This document shows positions 11,314-22,748 of a stretch of 64,000 nucleotides of DNA, one piece after another. Origin of the DNA: Siphonodentalium dalli. Taxonomy: Eukaryota > Mollusca > Scaphopoda > Gadilida > Siphonodentaliidae. Position numbers and translations under genes: made by a program. The first letter of the stretch is position 1, and every line of letters begins with the position of its first letter. The notes beneath the pieces were generated by a model, which did no database searches, had not been told where the DNA came from, and worked only from the letters and a program-made list of their open reading frames with translations. The stretch spans positions 134,131,587 to 134,195,586 of the forward strand of contig CP136061.1 in assembly GCA_032622095.1 (NCBI GenBank), given 5' to 3'.

Positions 11314-11464
11314 AGTATTAATGCTCTAAATAATCGACTCCTTAACCGCAGCAGAATGTGAGAGCTTTCCGATGATTGGCAACAAGTCATATTTCCGACT
11401 AAATCATGAAAATGTACCCATAATTCTGCTGTGGTTAAAGAGTCGATTATTTAGAGCATTACTG
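11314..11464. mobile_element. Family A palindromic MITE, left arm deleted inside
   Basis: The outer 35 bp of the left arm (GCTCTAAATAATCGACTCC) joins directly to the loop region (GAGAGCTTTCCGATG), then the full right arm follows. Left outer and right outer ends still pair, including the CTCT/AGAG variant. Confidence 0.8.
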
Positions 11465-11504
11465 TATATGAAAATATAGATTGATTTTGTCCTTATTTTC
11501 ATCT

Positions 11505-11835
11505 ATATACATGTATATAAAAGAGTAGGATCTGTCTGTCCGTGGATTTTTCTCCAAGACCCCTTGACCAATTTCAACCAAATTTGGTGTTGTGACTCGC
11601 GATAACCGATAACTGTGGCCTGCGCCATCAAACAGAATAACGGGTATAAGTCCACTATGGGCTTATTTCATAATCAAATAAGTCAAATATGAACTTATGT
11701 GAATATTTAGGTTCAAATGAGAGCAAAGTGAACACAAGGGCCACAGGCCCCTTTGCCCAAGGGCCACAGGCCCCTCCGACGCTGAATAATGGCTCCGGTA
11801 GAGACTTGTTTCAGTTTAAAAGTATACAATATTTT
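11505..11835 (+). repeat. Dispersed repeat beginning ATAAAAGAGTAGGATCTGTC
   Basis: The first 110 bp match a second copy at 13137-13255 (ATAAAAGAGTAAGATCTGTC). Each copy runs through TGGATTTTTCTCC, then a phrase about an AATTTGGTGT motif. This copy ends in a duplicated 18 bp phrase around GGGCCACAGGCCCCT (11741-11776), which is itself palindromic (AGGGCC/GGCCCCT). Probably part of a larger interspersed element; class unknown. Confidence 0.6.
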
Positions 11836-12045
11836 CAGTAAATATATTTTGCTGAAAACATATCTTGTTCATTTTTATTGACAGGGTTCACACACCCTAC
11901 TAGGAAATAAATTTACTTTTTGTATGTTGTTGTAACTCATCAGTAAATATATTTCGCTGAAAACATATCTTGTTCATTTTTACTGACATGGTTCACACAC
12001 CCTACTAGGAAATATATTGACTTTTTGTATGTTGTTGTACTCATG
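11836..12045. repeat. Tandem duplication of a 105 bp segment
   Basis: Two head-to-tail units, 11836-11940 and 11941-12045, both starting CAGTAAATATATTT and ending TGTTGTAACTCAT or TGTTGTACTCAT. They differ at only about nine positions, so the duplication is fairly recent. Confidence 0.9.
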
Positions 12046-12439
12046 AGCACATCTTTAAATGTTTGTACATGTTTCCAACATGAAGGGTTAATACCCAGAC
12101 AATGACTCTGGGGGGGGGGGCATGCATATGAATCCTGTTTATACATAAGACTATGAAATTGATTCATCGATTACACCAAACTCTACTACCATCGTGAACA
12201 CATCTTAGCGAAATCCTCTTTGGAGACAGAGTCCCATCATTATGCTATCTATCTTAGGTTAATATTCTGCCAGTGTCAATCATAGACAATGCCATTGAAT
12301 ACAAGAATGAATAGACTTTCACAACATTGATCTAAAGGGGATCAATCGCAGATCAGTAGGTGGAATCTAGCAGATCGCCTTTTTTAAACCTGATGGTCAT
12401 TTGTTGAACTTATTATCTGAACATTTCCTAAGGAAACTA
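12046..12439. other. Unannotated sequence with a G10 run
   Basis: A poly-G run sits at 12111-12120. The phrase TTGTTGAACTTATTATCTGAACATTTCC at about 12402 partly recurs in the hairpin at 19133. No gene seen. Confidence 0.4.
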
Positions 12440-12648
12440 CAGTAATGCCCTAAATAATCGACTGCTTATAAACCACAGCAGAATTATGGGTAATTTTTCA
12501 GGATTTAGTCGGAAATATCGCTTGTTGCCATTCATCCAAAAGCTCTCACTTTTAAATGAATGGCAACAAGCCATATTTCCGACTAAATCCTGAAAAATTA
12601 CCCTTTATTCTGCTATGGTTAAGGAGTCGATTATTTAGGGCATTACTG
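12440..12648. mobile_element. Family A palindromic MITE, full length
   Basis: A well-kept copy: CAGTAATGCCCTAAATAATC at the left end and its mirror at the right, with TA flanks on both sides. Both arms carry the AATTTTTC / GAAAAATT subtype. The loop is a short CTCAC/TTTTAA stretch near 12545, and the left arm lacks a few bases (GGAAATATCGCTTG). Confidence 0.9.
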
Positions 12649-12672
12649 TACTTTTAAGGTGGTGCAGAGATG

Positions 12673-12744
12673 GCCTGAGTTTAGTGTGCCTGTCATTTGC
12701 AGAATGAGGTCCCCCGAGGGTGAATTTAGTGACGCTATCCCAAA
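12673..12744. mobile_element. Family B element, 5' fragment
   Basis: Only the outer end (CCTGAGTTTAGTGTGCCTGT) and the first half-palindrome (GAATGAGGTCCCCCGAGGGT ... GACGCTATCCC) remain; the sequence then leaves the family. Confidence 0.8.
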
Positions 12745-13136
12745 TACACCAACAGCAGGAACGACAGTGTTAAAATTAATACAAAAAAGCCATGCTATTT
12801 TATAGTAGAATCACTTACACAAACACCAGTTATGAAATCAACAATGTCGCTAATAAATAAAAGTATTGGATGCCGCGCTTTGAATTTGAAGCCTTTGATG
12901 TTGTGTCCCATCATGTCACATACATGTATCGTGGAAGCAGTGTGGATTTAATTCAGTTTTAGACCATGAGTATACACTAATGTGTCTGGATATCAGGTAT
13001 ATTAAATGCATCATAATTCAATGCTAAATGAGAAACATATACACAATCAAATGCAAGCAGACACAATTCATTAATTAACCGGATACAAATAGCAGTTATC
13101 TCGCAGTGATTTACTTCAATTTTAAAACACTATTTT
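12745..13136. other. Unannotated non-coding sequence
   Basis: AT-rich; no ORF, array or inverted repeat noticed. Confidence 0.4.
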
Positions 13137-13330
13137 TATATATAAAAGAGTAAGATCTGTCTGTCTGGATTTTTCTCCCAGACTGCTGGTCCAATCTCAA
13201 CCAAATTTGGTGTAGTGTCTCGGGGTACCCTTTTGGAGGTTATAACAGCGCTAGTTTTTAAAAATTTTGATCTAAATTTTGTTTAATTAAACAGATATAA
13301 ATTTTTTGTTTTTTAAATTAAGCTCTTTGG
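13137..13330 (+). repeat. Second copy of the ATAAAAGAGTA repeat
   Basis: Matches 11516-11620 for about 110 bp (GATCTGTCTGTC, TGGATTTTTCTCC, CAACCAAATTTGGTGTAGTG). It then diverges into an AT-rich tail. Confidence 0.6.
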
Positions 13331-13661
13331 GCCTATTTCAGAATCAAATGTACGCTCTTTATATATGTGTTTTCATGCTAACGCACAAAAGGGCTGCATT
13401 TGATGACCTATTTAAAGGTAGATAATTACTATATTGTTGACAATGTTGGCTAAATCAAAAGACATTATCATTAGGCAAGATTTTCGTTTATTTAGTACTC
13501 AATAGCCACATACATGTAGTAAAATGAAGTTTTTCATGGGAATGGGGGTTGTCAATTAGTCGACATCGATTTGATTTTTGACTGTTGATTAGTCTACTAC
13601 AAAATACTCTAGTTGTCTCAACACCAGTTGAATCTCCATGATTATTGCCAAACAGCAGGTA
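13331..13661. other. Unannotated non-coding sequence
   Basis: AT-rich; no feature recognised. Confidence 0.35.
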
Positions 13662-13770
13662 CAATAACGCCCTAAGTAATCGACCTCTTAACCACAGCAG
13701 AATTATGGGTAACTTTTCAGGATTTAGTCGGAATTAGTCGGATTTAGGTCGATTACTTAGGGCGTTACTG
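13662..13770. mobile_element. Family A MITE, collapsed copy
   Basis: Left arm to GGATTTAGTCGG, then a repeated GTCGGATTTAG junction leads straight to the last 30 bp of the right arm. Outer ends both carry the AAGTAAT / ATTACTT variant and the CGCC / GGCG variant, so they still pair. Confidence 0.8.
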
Positions 13771-13837
13771 TAGTTAAAAGAAGATGGACTTGATAATATA
13801 GATTGCCCTCTATCAGAAGATATATAGGTTCTAGCTG

Positions 13838-14161
13838 CAAGCCTGCAAATAGTGTGTCTGTCATTGCAGAATGAGGTTCCCAGAGGATGAATTATTGACG
13901 CTACCCTACATAACTAAATTAGGGTCAAAGGAGCTGAAAACAATGTTAATTTGGCACTATAGATACTTCCGGGAAGTTGAGTCCTAAGCAGAATGAGGTC
14001 CCTTGAGGGCGAATTCGGTGTTGCTAGCACACTGTCAATAGAGTAGACATATATAGAGATCTTTTTATACAGAGATTGTTTAAAATTGTGGGATAGCATC
14101 ACTTAATTCACCCTCTGAGGGCCTCATTCTGCAAATGACAGACACACTATTTGCAGGCTTG
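13838..14161. mobile_element. Family B element, rearranged copy
   Basis: Complete outer ends (CAAGCCTGCAAATAGTGTG and its mirror ending GCAGGCTTG). The left palindrome is cut to its first half. The right palindrome is interrupted at 14031-14096 by about 65 bp (AGAGATCTTTTTATACAGAG) that recurs at 14759-14800, so another repeat has been inserted or exchanged there. Confidence 0.8.
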
Positions 14162-14827
14162 ACTAGCTAAACATTTCCCAGAGAGACTTGAAGGATGCTT
14201 TGCTATCCCTATCAGAATATTTTTAATATATCTAACATGAGAGGATTTCTTGACTACCGCTGTCAATAGAGTAGACACACTATTAATATGGCTGAAGACG
14301 GATTCCCCTGGACTCCGTTTCCTGACGATATGTAGGATGATGATCGATTAGTTAGGAGTCATTTTAGCACTCATAGGTTATCAGATGGGTCTATTTTCCA
14401 CCCATGAGTTAGATGCATAACACATCAAATAAACATATAAATGCAATGAATTTTTTTAATTGGTTTTTCCTTTTTCTTGAAATAATGGTTACCTACATAT
14501 GTATTTCTTAGGTTGTTTTATTCATATTTTATGTGAATGGAGCAAGAGGGTCTGAAATTATTCATTAAACAGGGGGATGTACTGTTTTTTTTTCACAATA
14601 CAAGAGACCATCTGTTGTGAATTGGGACTTTCGGGGTCTGAAATCGGGGGGAAAAAGGGAGAAAACATGACTATTTCCTGCTGGGAACAGGGTCCATTTC
14701 CAGCACCTGTAATTGCCTGAAAACATCCCTGGCATCGTTCACTCTTCATTCTCACACAGAGATCTTTTTAAATAGAGATTGTTTAAAATTGTGGAATATT
14801 CTCAGTGTTTACAATGATTACAGCAGT
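14162..14827. other. Repeat mosaic without a gene
   Basis: GCTGTCAATAGAGTAGACA at 14258 repeats 14033. A 40 bp block at 14759-14800 repeats 14050-14093. The segment GGCTGAAGACGGATTC ... GATATGTAGGA (14289-14337) recurs diverged at 15056-15108. These are pieces of at least one further unnamed dispersed repeat. Confidence 0.5.
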
Positions 14828-14937
14828 CCACGAAATTGGCCACGGCAATAAGCAATGCCATGGGAAATGCTGTGACAACAAGTGGAATCTTAACATGCCA
14901 CAGCATTAAATTTGACATGGGACATTTTTCATAATTT
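14828..14937. repeat. Family E short foldback repeat, copy 1
   Basis: About 105 bp shared with 28241-28350: CGAAATTGGCCACGGCAATA, then AATGCTGTG pairing with CACAGCATT further right. A small non-autonomous foldback. Confidence 0.65.
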
Positions 14938-15335
14938 CTGCGGAGCAACAAGGCCAAATATTAGCAGCCGTAAATTGAATATTATGGGTCAGATTCAAAT
15001 TGGTATAATTGCACACACACACAACCATCTCCTGTGAAGCACTGTAGTATATATAGCTGAAGATGGATTCTGTGGAGTTCTTTTCCTGATATGTAGGACA
15101 ATAGGACATTGATCGGAAAGACTGATGCTTTCCATTTTGTGTAATCAGTCACTCAGTTGGGCTGCAATGATGCAGAACTTCATTATGCAATATGTACATC
15201 ACGATATTCTTCGTACGATGCAATGCGCATCATGATGCAGATTTACTTGCTGCCACTGTGAATTAATACAGCCCTCATTGCAGTAATCAAGTTGTCGTTG
15301 CCCTTATGGGAACTTCAACCTGATTACTGCAATTA
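14938..15335. other. Unannotated non-coding sequence
   Basis: Contains the diverged copy of the 14289 block at 15056-15108. Near 15287-15335 there is a foldback, GTAATCAAGTTG pairing with CAACCTGATTAC. No gene seen. Confidence 0.4.
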
Positions 15336-15445
15336 CAGTAATGCCCTAAACAATCGACTCCTTAACCACAGCAGAATTATGGGTAATTTTTCAAGATTAT
15401 GGTCGGAAATATGGCTTGTTGCCATTCATCGGAAAGCTCTCACTT
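15336..15445. mobile_element. Family A MITE, left half only
   Basis: Left arm from CAGTAATGCCC to GGAAAGCTCTCACTTT; the right arm is missing. The truncation point lies at the hairpin loop. Confidence 0.85.
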
Positions 15446-16069
15446 TGAAAGCCTTGTGTACCTTTAATCTGGACACAGCATTTGAGACAAAACTTATCTG
15501 CAAATTTATTTATCACATAATTATAGCCCCCTAAACCCGGCCTCATATTTTTTAGTAAGACACATGTGTCGATGCTGGAACTTTATTATTATGTTAATTA
15601 GAATATAATTATGACATTCGATTTGTGTTTGGTTAAATAGTGTTGACTGTCAGATAAACATGGGGGATAAAGGTGGTTGAATAATTTTGTCAACATGATA
15701 AGAAACATTTAAAATGGAACTATATGTTTTCTTGAAAGTGTCTTTACTTCCTCTTTGGTTGTGATAAGGAAATCAATATTAATTTTGTTTAACCTCAGTC
15801 GTTTCGAGATCGCTTTTCCTTGCTAAATTGTGATTATGTGATAAAATAGATCTCAAATTCATCGCAGTTCTATATGAAATTTATTAACCTCCTCCAATAA
15901 ATTTGATTCGTGCCTCGCTAAAGCTCAGCTCAAATCGAATTTAGTGCACTCGATTATTAAATTTAGTATAGAATTGCAACTTTATTAGAGATCCTCTATA
16001 ACATCACCGCACAATTGAAGAGTTCCTCCTTGTTGTCACAACAATCTTACTATCATGTGTCAGCACCAA
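15446..16069. other. Unannotated AT-rich sequence
   Basis: No ORF or repeat recognised; an AAATTTAGT/ATAAATTTGATTCG phrase recurs locally around 15900-15970. Confidence 0.35.
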
Positions 16070-16385
16070 TGGACGCTACCCTGCACAGTGGGCTAGCATC
16101 ACTAAATTCATCCTCTGGGGATCTCATTCTGCTTAGGCCTCATCTTCTAGGAAGTATCTGTAGTCTCAAAATTAACATTGTGGGAAGTTTCTATATCGCC
16201 TAATGTGCAGAAGATCAAATGCATAATTGAGGTAACTAATGGGTGCACATCGCCAACTTCAACTGGGAACTTCAATCTGAACCTAAAGATCCCCCATAGC
16301 AGTTGAGGCAGAATGAGGTCACAAAAGGGTAAATTCATCCTCTGGGGACCTCATTCTGCAAATGACAGACACACACACTTGTTCA
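16070..16385. mobile_element. Family B element, partial
   Basis: Begins in the second half of a palindrome (GGGCTAGCATCACTAAATTC at 16090). The middle is inverted relative to most copies (CTTAGGCCTCATCTTCTAGG ... CATAGCAGTTGAGGC), and it ends with GGGGACCTCATTCTGCAAATGACAGACACACAC. The second palindrome lost most of its first half. Confidence 0.75.
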
Positions 16386-17072
16386 AGGCTTCATCAGCAC
16401 ATCCTCAATAAAGTTTCTCTTTCTCTATTTGATTTGTATACTACTGTACATGTTCATGACAGACACCGTTGTATTGTGGTTAGTTCCAAATAAATTCAAT
16501 GATTGAAGAAGGACTACATATGGCTGAAACCATTACATAAGTGAGAAACATTACTTTTCTTATTCTGAAATTTATTTGATATCGCCATGCACCAAACTTA
16601 TCTATAGGTATGATAATACATCTTGGTGAAAGCTTCTTTGATGATGGAAACCCATCAATGTACGATATATCTTCCGTTAATGCATCAGTCCTAATCATAG
16701 TCAATGCAATTCCAACAGAGTACGATGAAATTTTCACAAAACTGATCCAACAAAGATCAATCGCAGGCCTGATCAATTGTTAGATCTGCTTAAGTCACAG
16801 GTGCTTAGATGAACTCGATAAAATTTATATGTCGTCTGCAAGAAGCTTTATTAAGGTGAGCCTTTCTAACTCAATCAGAAATAGACATGAATCATGAGTC
16901 TGTTGTGGCTGTAAAGCGATTTTCCTGAATTACATGTAGAACCAAACGGGAACATAAAGCTCTTGTGAAAATAAGAATTATTCGATCTAAGTATTTTCAT
17001 CTCAACCCAGATCATCATTCCTGCTAAATTTTCATGATTTCATGAATAGGGAACAGACGTTAAGTATAGGTA
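16386..17072. other. Unannotated non-coding sequence
   Basis: A 98-codon reverse frame at 16480-16776 has no recognisable motif and ordinary AT-rich composition. I do not call it. Confidence 0.4.
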
Positions 17073-17275
17073 CAGTAATGCTCTAAGTAATCGACTTCTT
17101 AACCACAGCAGAATTATGGGTAACTTTTCAGGATTTAGTCGGAAATATGGCTTGTTGCCATTCATCGGAAAGCTCTCCCCAAGAGCTTTCCGATGAATGG
17201 CAATTTCCGACTAAATCCTGAAAAGTTACCCATAATTCTGCTGTTGTAAGAAGTCGATATCTTAGAGCATTACTG
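17073..17275. mobile_element. Family A palindromic MITE, full length, subtype 2
   Basis: Carries CTCTAAGTAATCGACTTC and GTAACTTTTC in the left arm, and the matching AAAAGTTAC and AGAAGTCG with CTTAGAGC in the right arm. This combination is shared with the copy at 26799. TA flanks are present on both sides. Confidence 0.9.
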
Positions 17276-17628
17276 TATGTTGTGGCTGGGAAGCAATTTC
17301 CCAAAAATATCATCAGACTGATACATACAGGTAATATGTAAACCCCAGAATTCTTGGCTCTATTAATATTATAAAGTCTCTTCATCTCCACTCAGGAGAA
17401 TGTGATAGTATGGTTGTGGGGATTTGGTTGGTGGGTGAAGGGGGTATGGGCTTTAAATGATTGTGATTGAGAGGAAGACTAATTGTGGGAGGTTCTCAAC
17501 CCCACCCCTCAAATAATCATGCTGGACTGAAATGTCACTAGCTGCAATAATGCAACAATAGTATGAAATATAGAATGGAATATAGGTTTAGATGGATCTT
17601 ATTTAATTTTCCAACCATATATGGTAAA
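17276..17628. other. Unannotated non-coding sequence
   Basis: G-rich stretch at 17415-17450, otherwise nothing recognisable. Confidence 0.35.
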
Positions 17629-17836
17629 CAGTAATGCCCTAAATAATTGACTCCTTAACCACAGCAGAATTATGGGTAATTTTTCAGGATTTAGTCAGAA
17701 ATATGGCTTTTTAACATTCATCGAAAGCTCTCACTGAGAGCTTTCCAATGAATGGCAACAGCCATATTCCGACTAAATCTTGAAAATTACCCATTATTCT
17801 GCTGTGGTTAAGGAGTCGATTATTTGGGCATTACTG
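17629..17836. mobile_element. Family A palindromic MITE, full length, subtype 1
   Basis: AAATAAT and GTAATTTTTC in the left arm, mirrored on the right. A few arm mismatches and single-base deletions (GCAACAGCCATATTCCGAC) show age. TA is retained at the right end only (AACAG on the left). Confidence 0.88.
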
Positions 17837-18543
17837 TAAATTATGTGTTTTTATATTTTATAAGAGTAGAAGAATATTTTCCTACTTTTCATCAAATTCT
17901 AGACTCACAAGGTCCCAAGCGGAAAAAATTCTAAATATGATATATAGTGGTGATAATTTCAACATTGTTATCTTTTATTAAACTTGAAGACCACACACTT
18001 GAAGACTTATCTTCATCAATCGTCATTAAATTTTTCATTTCAAAATAAATCAATATATTTAATTACTTATTTTCCCTAATACTTAACCCATTCAATCAAG
18101 AATGTGTCCTCCCTTTCAGTTCTAAAGTCTATATTGAAAGTTGCTAGAACATACAAATTATATTAACAGGTGTCAGACAGATAAGCATCGCATGTATTCT
18201 AATGTATTTATGTATAGACAGATTGAACTGAAAATCTAAGTTCAACAAACAGCCTTAGGCTGGATTTGAACCCTTAACTGTTAAATTAAACCATCTGAGC
18301 TGTATCTGCTCCCTGATATCAATTGTGAAAAATTATTTTACATTTATATTTCAGAAGATTCTATACATATATATCGTATACCAGAAATAAACACAGCATT
18401 GAAGAAGAACTTTCTACCAGGTTACCATGCAAGAACTGAGAATATAAGACAAGTCAAGTTCATCTGTGCTGCAAAGGTCAGTATAAAATTAGTGTCCACC
18501 AGCCAACCAGTATAAACTGCACAATTCTTAGCAATAAGCTAGG
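17837..18543. other. Unannotated sequence with a tRNA-like remnant
   Basis: AT-rich apart from the segment at 18250-18310 described separately. No ORF. Confidence 0.4.
18250..18312 (-). repeat. Possible tRNA-derived SINE remnant
   Basis: On the minus strand, ACAGCTCAGATGGTTT resembles a pol III A box, and GGGTTCAAATCC 20-25 bases later is a good B box. The spacing is shorter than in a working tRNA and the stem pairings are not kept, so this would be a fossil SINE head or a tRNA pseudogene. Confidence 0.35.
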
Positions 18544-18948
18544 CAAGCCTGCAAATAGTGTGTCTGTCATTTGTAGAATGGGGTCCCCAGAGGGTGAATT
18601 TAGTGATGCTATCCAGCACTGGGAACCTCATTCTGCATGTGCATCAACTGCTGTGGGGAATCTAGGATCAGATTGAAGTTCCCCAGTTGAAGTTGGTGAT
18701 GTTCACCCATTATTATTGCCATTATTCACCTCGATTAGGCATTTTATCTTCTGCAAATTAGGGGATATAGCAACTTCCCAGAAGGGAAAAAGTGACTAAA
18801 AACAATGTTAATTTGAGACTATAGATACTTCCCAGAAGGTTCCCAGAGGGTGAATTTTGTGATGCTAGCCCACTGTGGATTAGCATTACTAAATTCACCC
18901 TCTGGGGACCTCATTCTGCAAATTACAGACACACCATTTGCAGGCTTG
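18544..18948. mobile_element. Family B element, near full length
   Basis: Outer ends CAAGCCTGCAAATAGTGTGT and the mirror GCAGGCTTG are intact. The left palindrome is shortened (GGTGAATTTAGTGATGCTAT then GGGAACCTCATTCTGC) and the right one is complete. The middle has the family landmarks GATTGAAGTTCCC, TTATCTTCTGCAAATTAGGG and AACAATGTTAATTTGAG. Confidence 0.88.
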
Positions 18949-20806
18949 AGTATATAAATAGTAGTTTACACAGCCAAAAAATATCAACAGCACATTTGTT
19001 AGCTACAAGCTTTGCTTGTCACTTGCCCATTGTATAATCACAAAAACCCATATACCCTATAACACTAGGAACATCTCCAGGACTTTAACCCTGTCTATAC
19101 TAAATACTCATTGATGAGTAGTTAAATTCTCAGGAAATGTTCATATAATAAGTTCAAATGTCATTGAACTTATTTTCTGAACATTTCCCACAAATGAATA
19201 TGATTCATTCTGCTCTTGTATTATCTGTTGTTCTGTCTGTCGTTTGCTATTTTTACCTGAACACCCCTCCAAATTAATAGGGGACCATTTTAATGTATAC
19301 TTTTAAAATTGAATGAGAGAATCTATTTAATATAGAAATGGCTAAGAAGCTGAACAGTAAAATATCACAAAATACGTAATCCAAATGTACAAAATAGATA
19401 CCAGCATGAGTAATCAGTCATGTTCTACCTCCAGTAAGAAACAGCATCGTTGATTGATACAAGAGCTGCTCAACATATCCCATGTTTACATCTAGAAACT
19501 CAACATACTAGTAAGGGAAAACAAGATGACGGTTTCATCGTCTCTCACTGGCCTGCTTTTTTCATAACGTCTTTATATCGAACAACCTTATGGCGAGAGC
19601 AATAGGAGATTTTGACATTTTCTGCTGATCATTCTTCGATCGGAATAAATGTCAAATTGCTATGATTGACCAGGACTGTCGGCAGAACATATACGTTATA
19701 GTGGTGGATAAGTCTGGCCATGTGAATGTTTTTTGACACAGTATATAACTATCTATGACATCTTTCTGTATGTAACAGTACCCACCTTTACTGAATAACA
19801 GCCTCCCGATGTTAATATAATATGACAAGTGAAGTAAATTGTCAGAAAAGGTCAGAATAGAGGAAGGTCTACTGACAAAAACTTGGAACTGGTTGGACTA
19901 AATTTATGCTAAAGCTTGCAAAAAATACAAGCTATTGAATAATGGCATGCTTAGGCCAAAATAAAAAACATCTGTGTTTCAGATTTTAAATATCCGACGA
20001 ACCTGCCGAAATCGGGCAGACTTGAGATTATTTTCTCCAAATTTTCAATCAAACTTAAAACAATTTTTTTATGCATTTAATTGGCATGTAAAACACATTT
20101 ATATGACTAAATATATACTATATTCTATGTTTACATTAAGCAGCAATAATTTTGGATGGAATTTTCAAAAACAATTTACTTCTGTTAAAATACATGTCCA
20201 TTTGTGGTTGCAGTTGAATCCCTATCTCAGGAATACATCTGCAGTCTGTAAAACCTGCCTGTGGTGGGCCTAATCTTGTTTGTTCAACTCCAATGCCTTG
20301 TGGGAAGAAATCTTATTTGTTGGAGGGCAATATAAATGTGGAGGTGTGTCTTAGGTCCTGACGTGTATGACCAAATATTTAAATGAGGTTTAGGTTATCT
20401 TACAAGTCATGTTTAATATTATTATGAAGTCATAGAAAAGCCCTATTATGGTGTTCGTCTTGGGCCTGTTGATATATGTCCATATTTTGGCTGAGGAAGA
20501 TCTGTCACCACAACCGAAACTGAGAGAATAATTGCAAGAGAGCTGCATAGTTTAGTGCCTGGGAGGCAATGCCTTGTCCACAATGACAATACTTATCAAA
20601 TTATTGTGCTACATTAACTGTTTACTTGCAATATGAATTGACAACTTTCACACAAGTGTGAAGTGTTGGCATTAATGTCCCTCTTAACAGTTCGGGAGAA
20701 AAAAAAATAAAAAATATTACCAAAATAAAATCCCTGCCTATCTGGTTTTTTTGGTGAAAAAAGTGAAAAAAAACATTGATGACCAAAAATGATAAAAGAG
20801 CAACAA
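18949..20806. other. Unannotated sequence with one hairpin
   Basis: A foldback at 19133-19188 pairs GGAAATGTTCA and AATAAGTTCAA with TTGAACTTATT and TGAACATTTCC. The rest has no recognised gene. A 99-codon frame at 19974-20273 has no motif. Confidence 0.5.
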
Positions 20807-20925
20807 CTCTATACAGCAATTGAATGGGCAGAGTTATATTTCCTGATGAACGATAAACCACATAGAATGTAATAGGCTATGTAAGGGAGATCACTCTACA
20901 TACAATTGGATAGGCTGGGGCCATG
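20807..20925. repeat. Tandem repeat unit left of composite 1
   Basis: About 119 bp (CTCTATACAGCAATTGAATG ... GGGGCCATG) nearly identical to 22749-22871. It places composite 1 inside a pre-existing local array. Confidence 0.85.
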
Positions 20926-20929
20926 TATA

Positions 20930-21379
20930 GGTTACACTGGTGTAAATAAGGTTCCGAGTGACATCTAGCGGATGCGGGAGGAATATATAGGAGAGAATAA
21001 AATAGACACTGGGCCCTGATTGGTCAATAGCCTTGTGTGCTTTTCACATAACAAATCATCACACCTCTTCCCTATGATTTCCCATAGGTAAAATAACCAT
21101 TGGCACAGGAATTAACCCTTTGTAGTGAAGTTTGAATTTTTTGGTGTGGTCTAAAATATGACTGTATTTTTTTATGCGGTTCTGACACTAGTTACGAAAA
21201 CATAAGATTTAAAGGCGAATTCCCTGCTAGACAGACATGATTTTTTTGTGTAAAAAGTTTCCCAAAATGTCAATTTTTCAGATTTAAAGAAAATTTTGGA
21301 CCCAACATTTATATTGCCAACACTATACGCTAAAACATTAGCACTGAGGCCTATGGAAAACATTTACACCAGTGTAACC
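20930..21379. repeat. Left arm of composite 1
   Basis: The arm has GATTGGTCAAT at 21018 and ATATATAGG at 20985. Read on the minus strand this is a CCAAT box followed by a TATA-like motif. The conserved inner end is AAACATTAGCACTG ... GCCTATGG ... CATTTACACC. Confidence 0.85.
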
Positions 21380-22281
21380 TAAAGGGAAAAAATAGCTTTT
21401 TATCATTTTTGATTCCTGGGAGTCACTTTAAAGCATTTTAATGCATTTTACAGAGCCTGGTCTTTCAGTCCAATGAATATCTTATGCTTGATGTGGCTAT
21501 TCTTGCTGCTGATGTCTTCTTTCACTTACATCAGCCAAAAAAATAGTAAGATTTTTCATAAAAAATGCCAATTTTTCAAGGTATTTTCAAAATTTTTCAA
21601 GTTGGTAATAGTCACATGATAATGCAAATGACCCATAACATGGGCATGTCAACGACACATATATTAATTGTTATAAGAACCTAATTTAACAAGTATTTTG
21701 GATTTTATAGCCAGTGATATACAGATATATATCATAAAAGTGTGTCATTTCCACTGGTGGGTATGGTCATTTGAAGGTTAATAGCACTAAAACTTGGACA
21801 CATTTAAGAAAATGCTTCAGCAATTCAAAGAGAGCATATCTTTATTCAACTAATTCAATATACACCCACATCCAGTTATCTTGGATCACCCTTGCAGACC
21901 TGAAAATGTCATATTTTATTCTTCAATGTGCTGATAAAGTCATGCGTTTGATGCTCAGCTGATCAGATCTGGACTCAATAACCTCACATCACCAGAAGTT
22001 CTCTCATGGAAAGAATATTGGACAGTCTTCCATAGCTGATCCAAGTTTGCAACACCAGACCCCTAAAACTGAGTGAAAATGGGGCCTGAACATGACTGGT
22101 GGTGGAAAATTGTGCTTTTTTGATGAATAATTTGTTAAAGGGGGTGGGGTTAAATTGTGTGTGATAAATAAAGAACCACAGAAGTGATATTGTTTTTGAA
22201 CACATTTTTTCCATTGATGGGCAATTCTGAAGAAATGTAGGGAGTTACAATTATTCCGCGAAAAAGCGGGCTATCGCTTTA

Positions 22282-22731
22282 GGTTACACTGGTGTAAATA
22301 AGGTTCCGAGTGACATCTAGCGGATGCGGGAGGAATATATAGGAGAGAATAAAATAGACACTGGGCCCTGATTGGTCAATAGCCTTGTGTGCTTTTCACA
22401 TAAAAAATCATCACACCTCTTCCCTATGATTTCCCATAGGTAAAATAACCATTGGCACAGGAATTAACCCTTTGTAGTGAAGTTTGAATTTTTTGGTGTG
22501 GTCTAAAATATGACTGTATTTTTTTATGCGGTTCTGACACTAGTTACGAAAACATAAGATTTAAAGGCGAATTCCCTGCTAGACAGACATGATTTTTTTG
22601 TGTAAAAAGTTTCCCAAAATGTCAATTTTTCAGATTTAAAGAAAATTTTGGACCCAACATTTATATTGCCAACACTATACGCTAAAACGTTAGCACTGAG
22701 GCCTATGGAAAACATTTACACCAGTGTAACC
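22282..22731. repeat. Right arm of composite 1
   Basis: Virtually identical to the left arm (ACAAATC versus AAAAATC near 22403, AAACATT versus AAACGTT near 22687). Such identity implies either recent formation or gene conversion. Confidence 0.85.
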
Positions 22732-22748
22732 TATAAAGGATATTGTTG

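Larger units (their letters stand above)
20926..22735. mobile_element. Composite element 1: 450 bp direct arms around 902 bp
   Basis: Arms 20930-21379 and 22282-22731 are direct repeats differing at about two or three positions. Each arm has its own terminal inverted repeats, GGTTACACTGGTGTAAAT and the mirror. The whole unit is flanked by TATA on both sides (20926-20929 and 22732-22735), a likely 4 bp target duplication; the inner arm boundaries lack a matching duplication (TAAA and TTTA). The interior has no ORF above 76 codons and no motif. There is no TG...CA end, primer-binding site or polypurine tract next to the arms, so a standard LTR element is unlikely. The arm 3' end is homologous to that of composite 2. 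Confidence 0.8.

Noticed and set aside
20930-22731. Standard LTR retrotransposon reading of composite 1
   Set aside because: The arms do not start TG or end CA, no tRNA-complementary site follows the left arm, and no polypurine tract precedes the right arm in either orientation.
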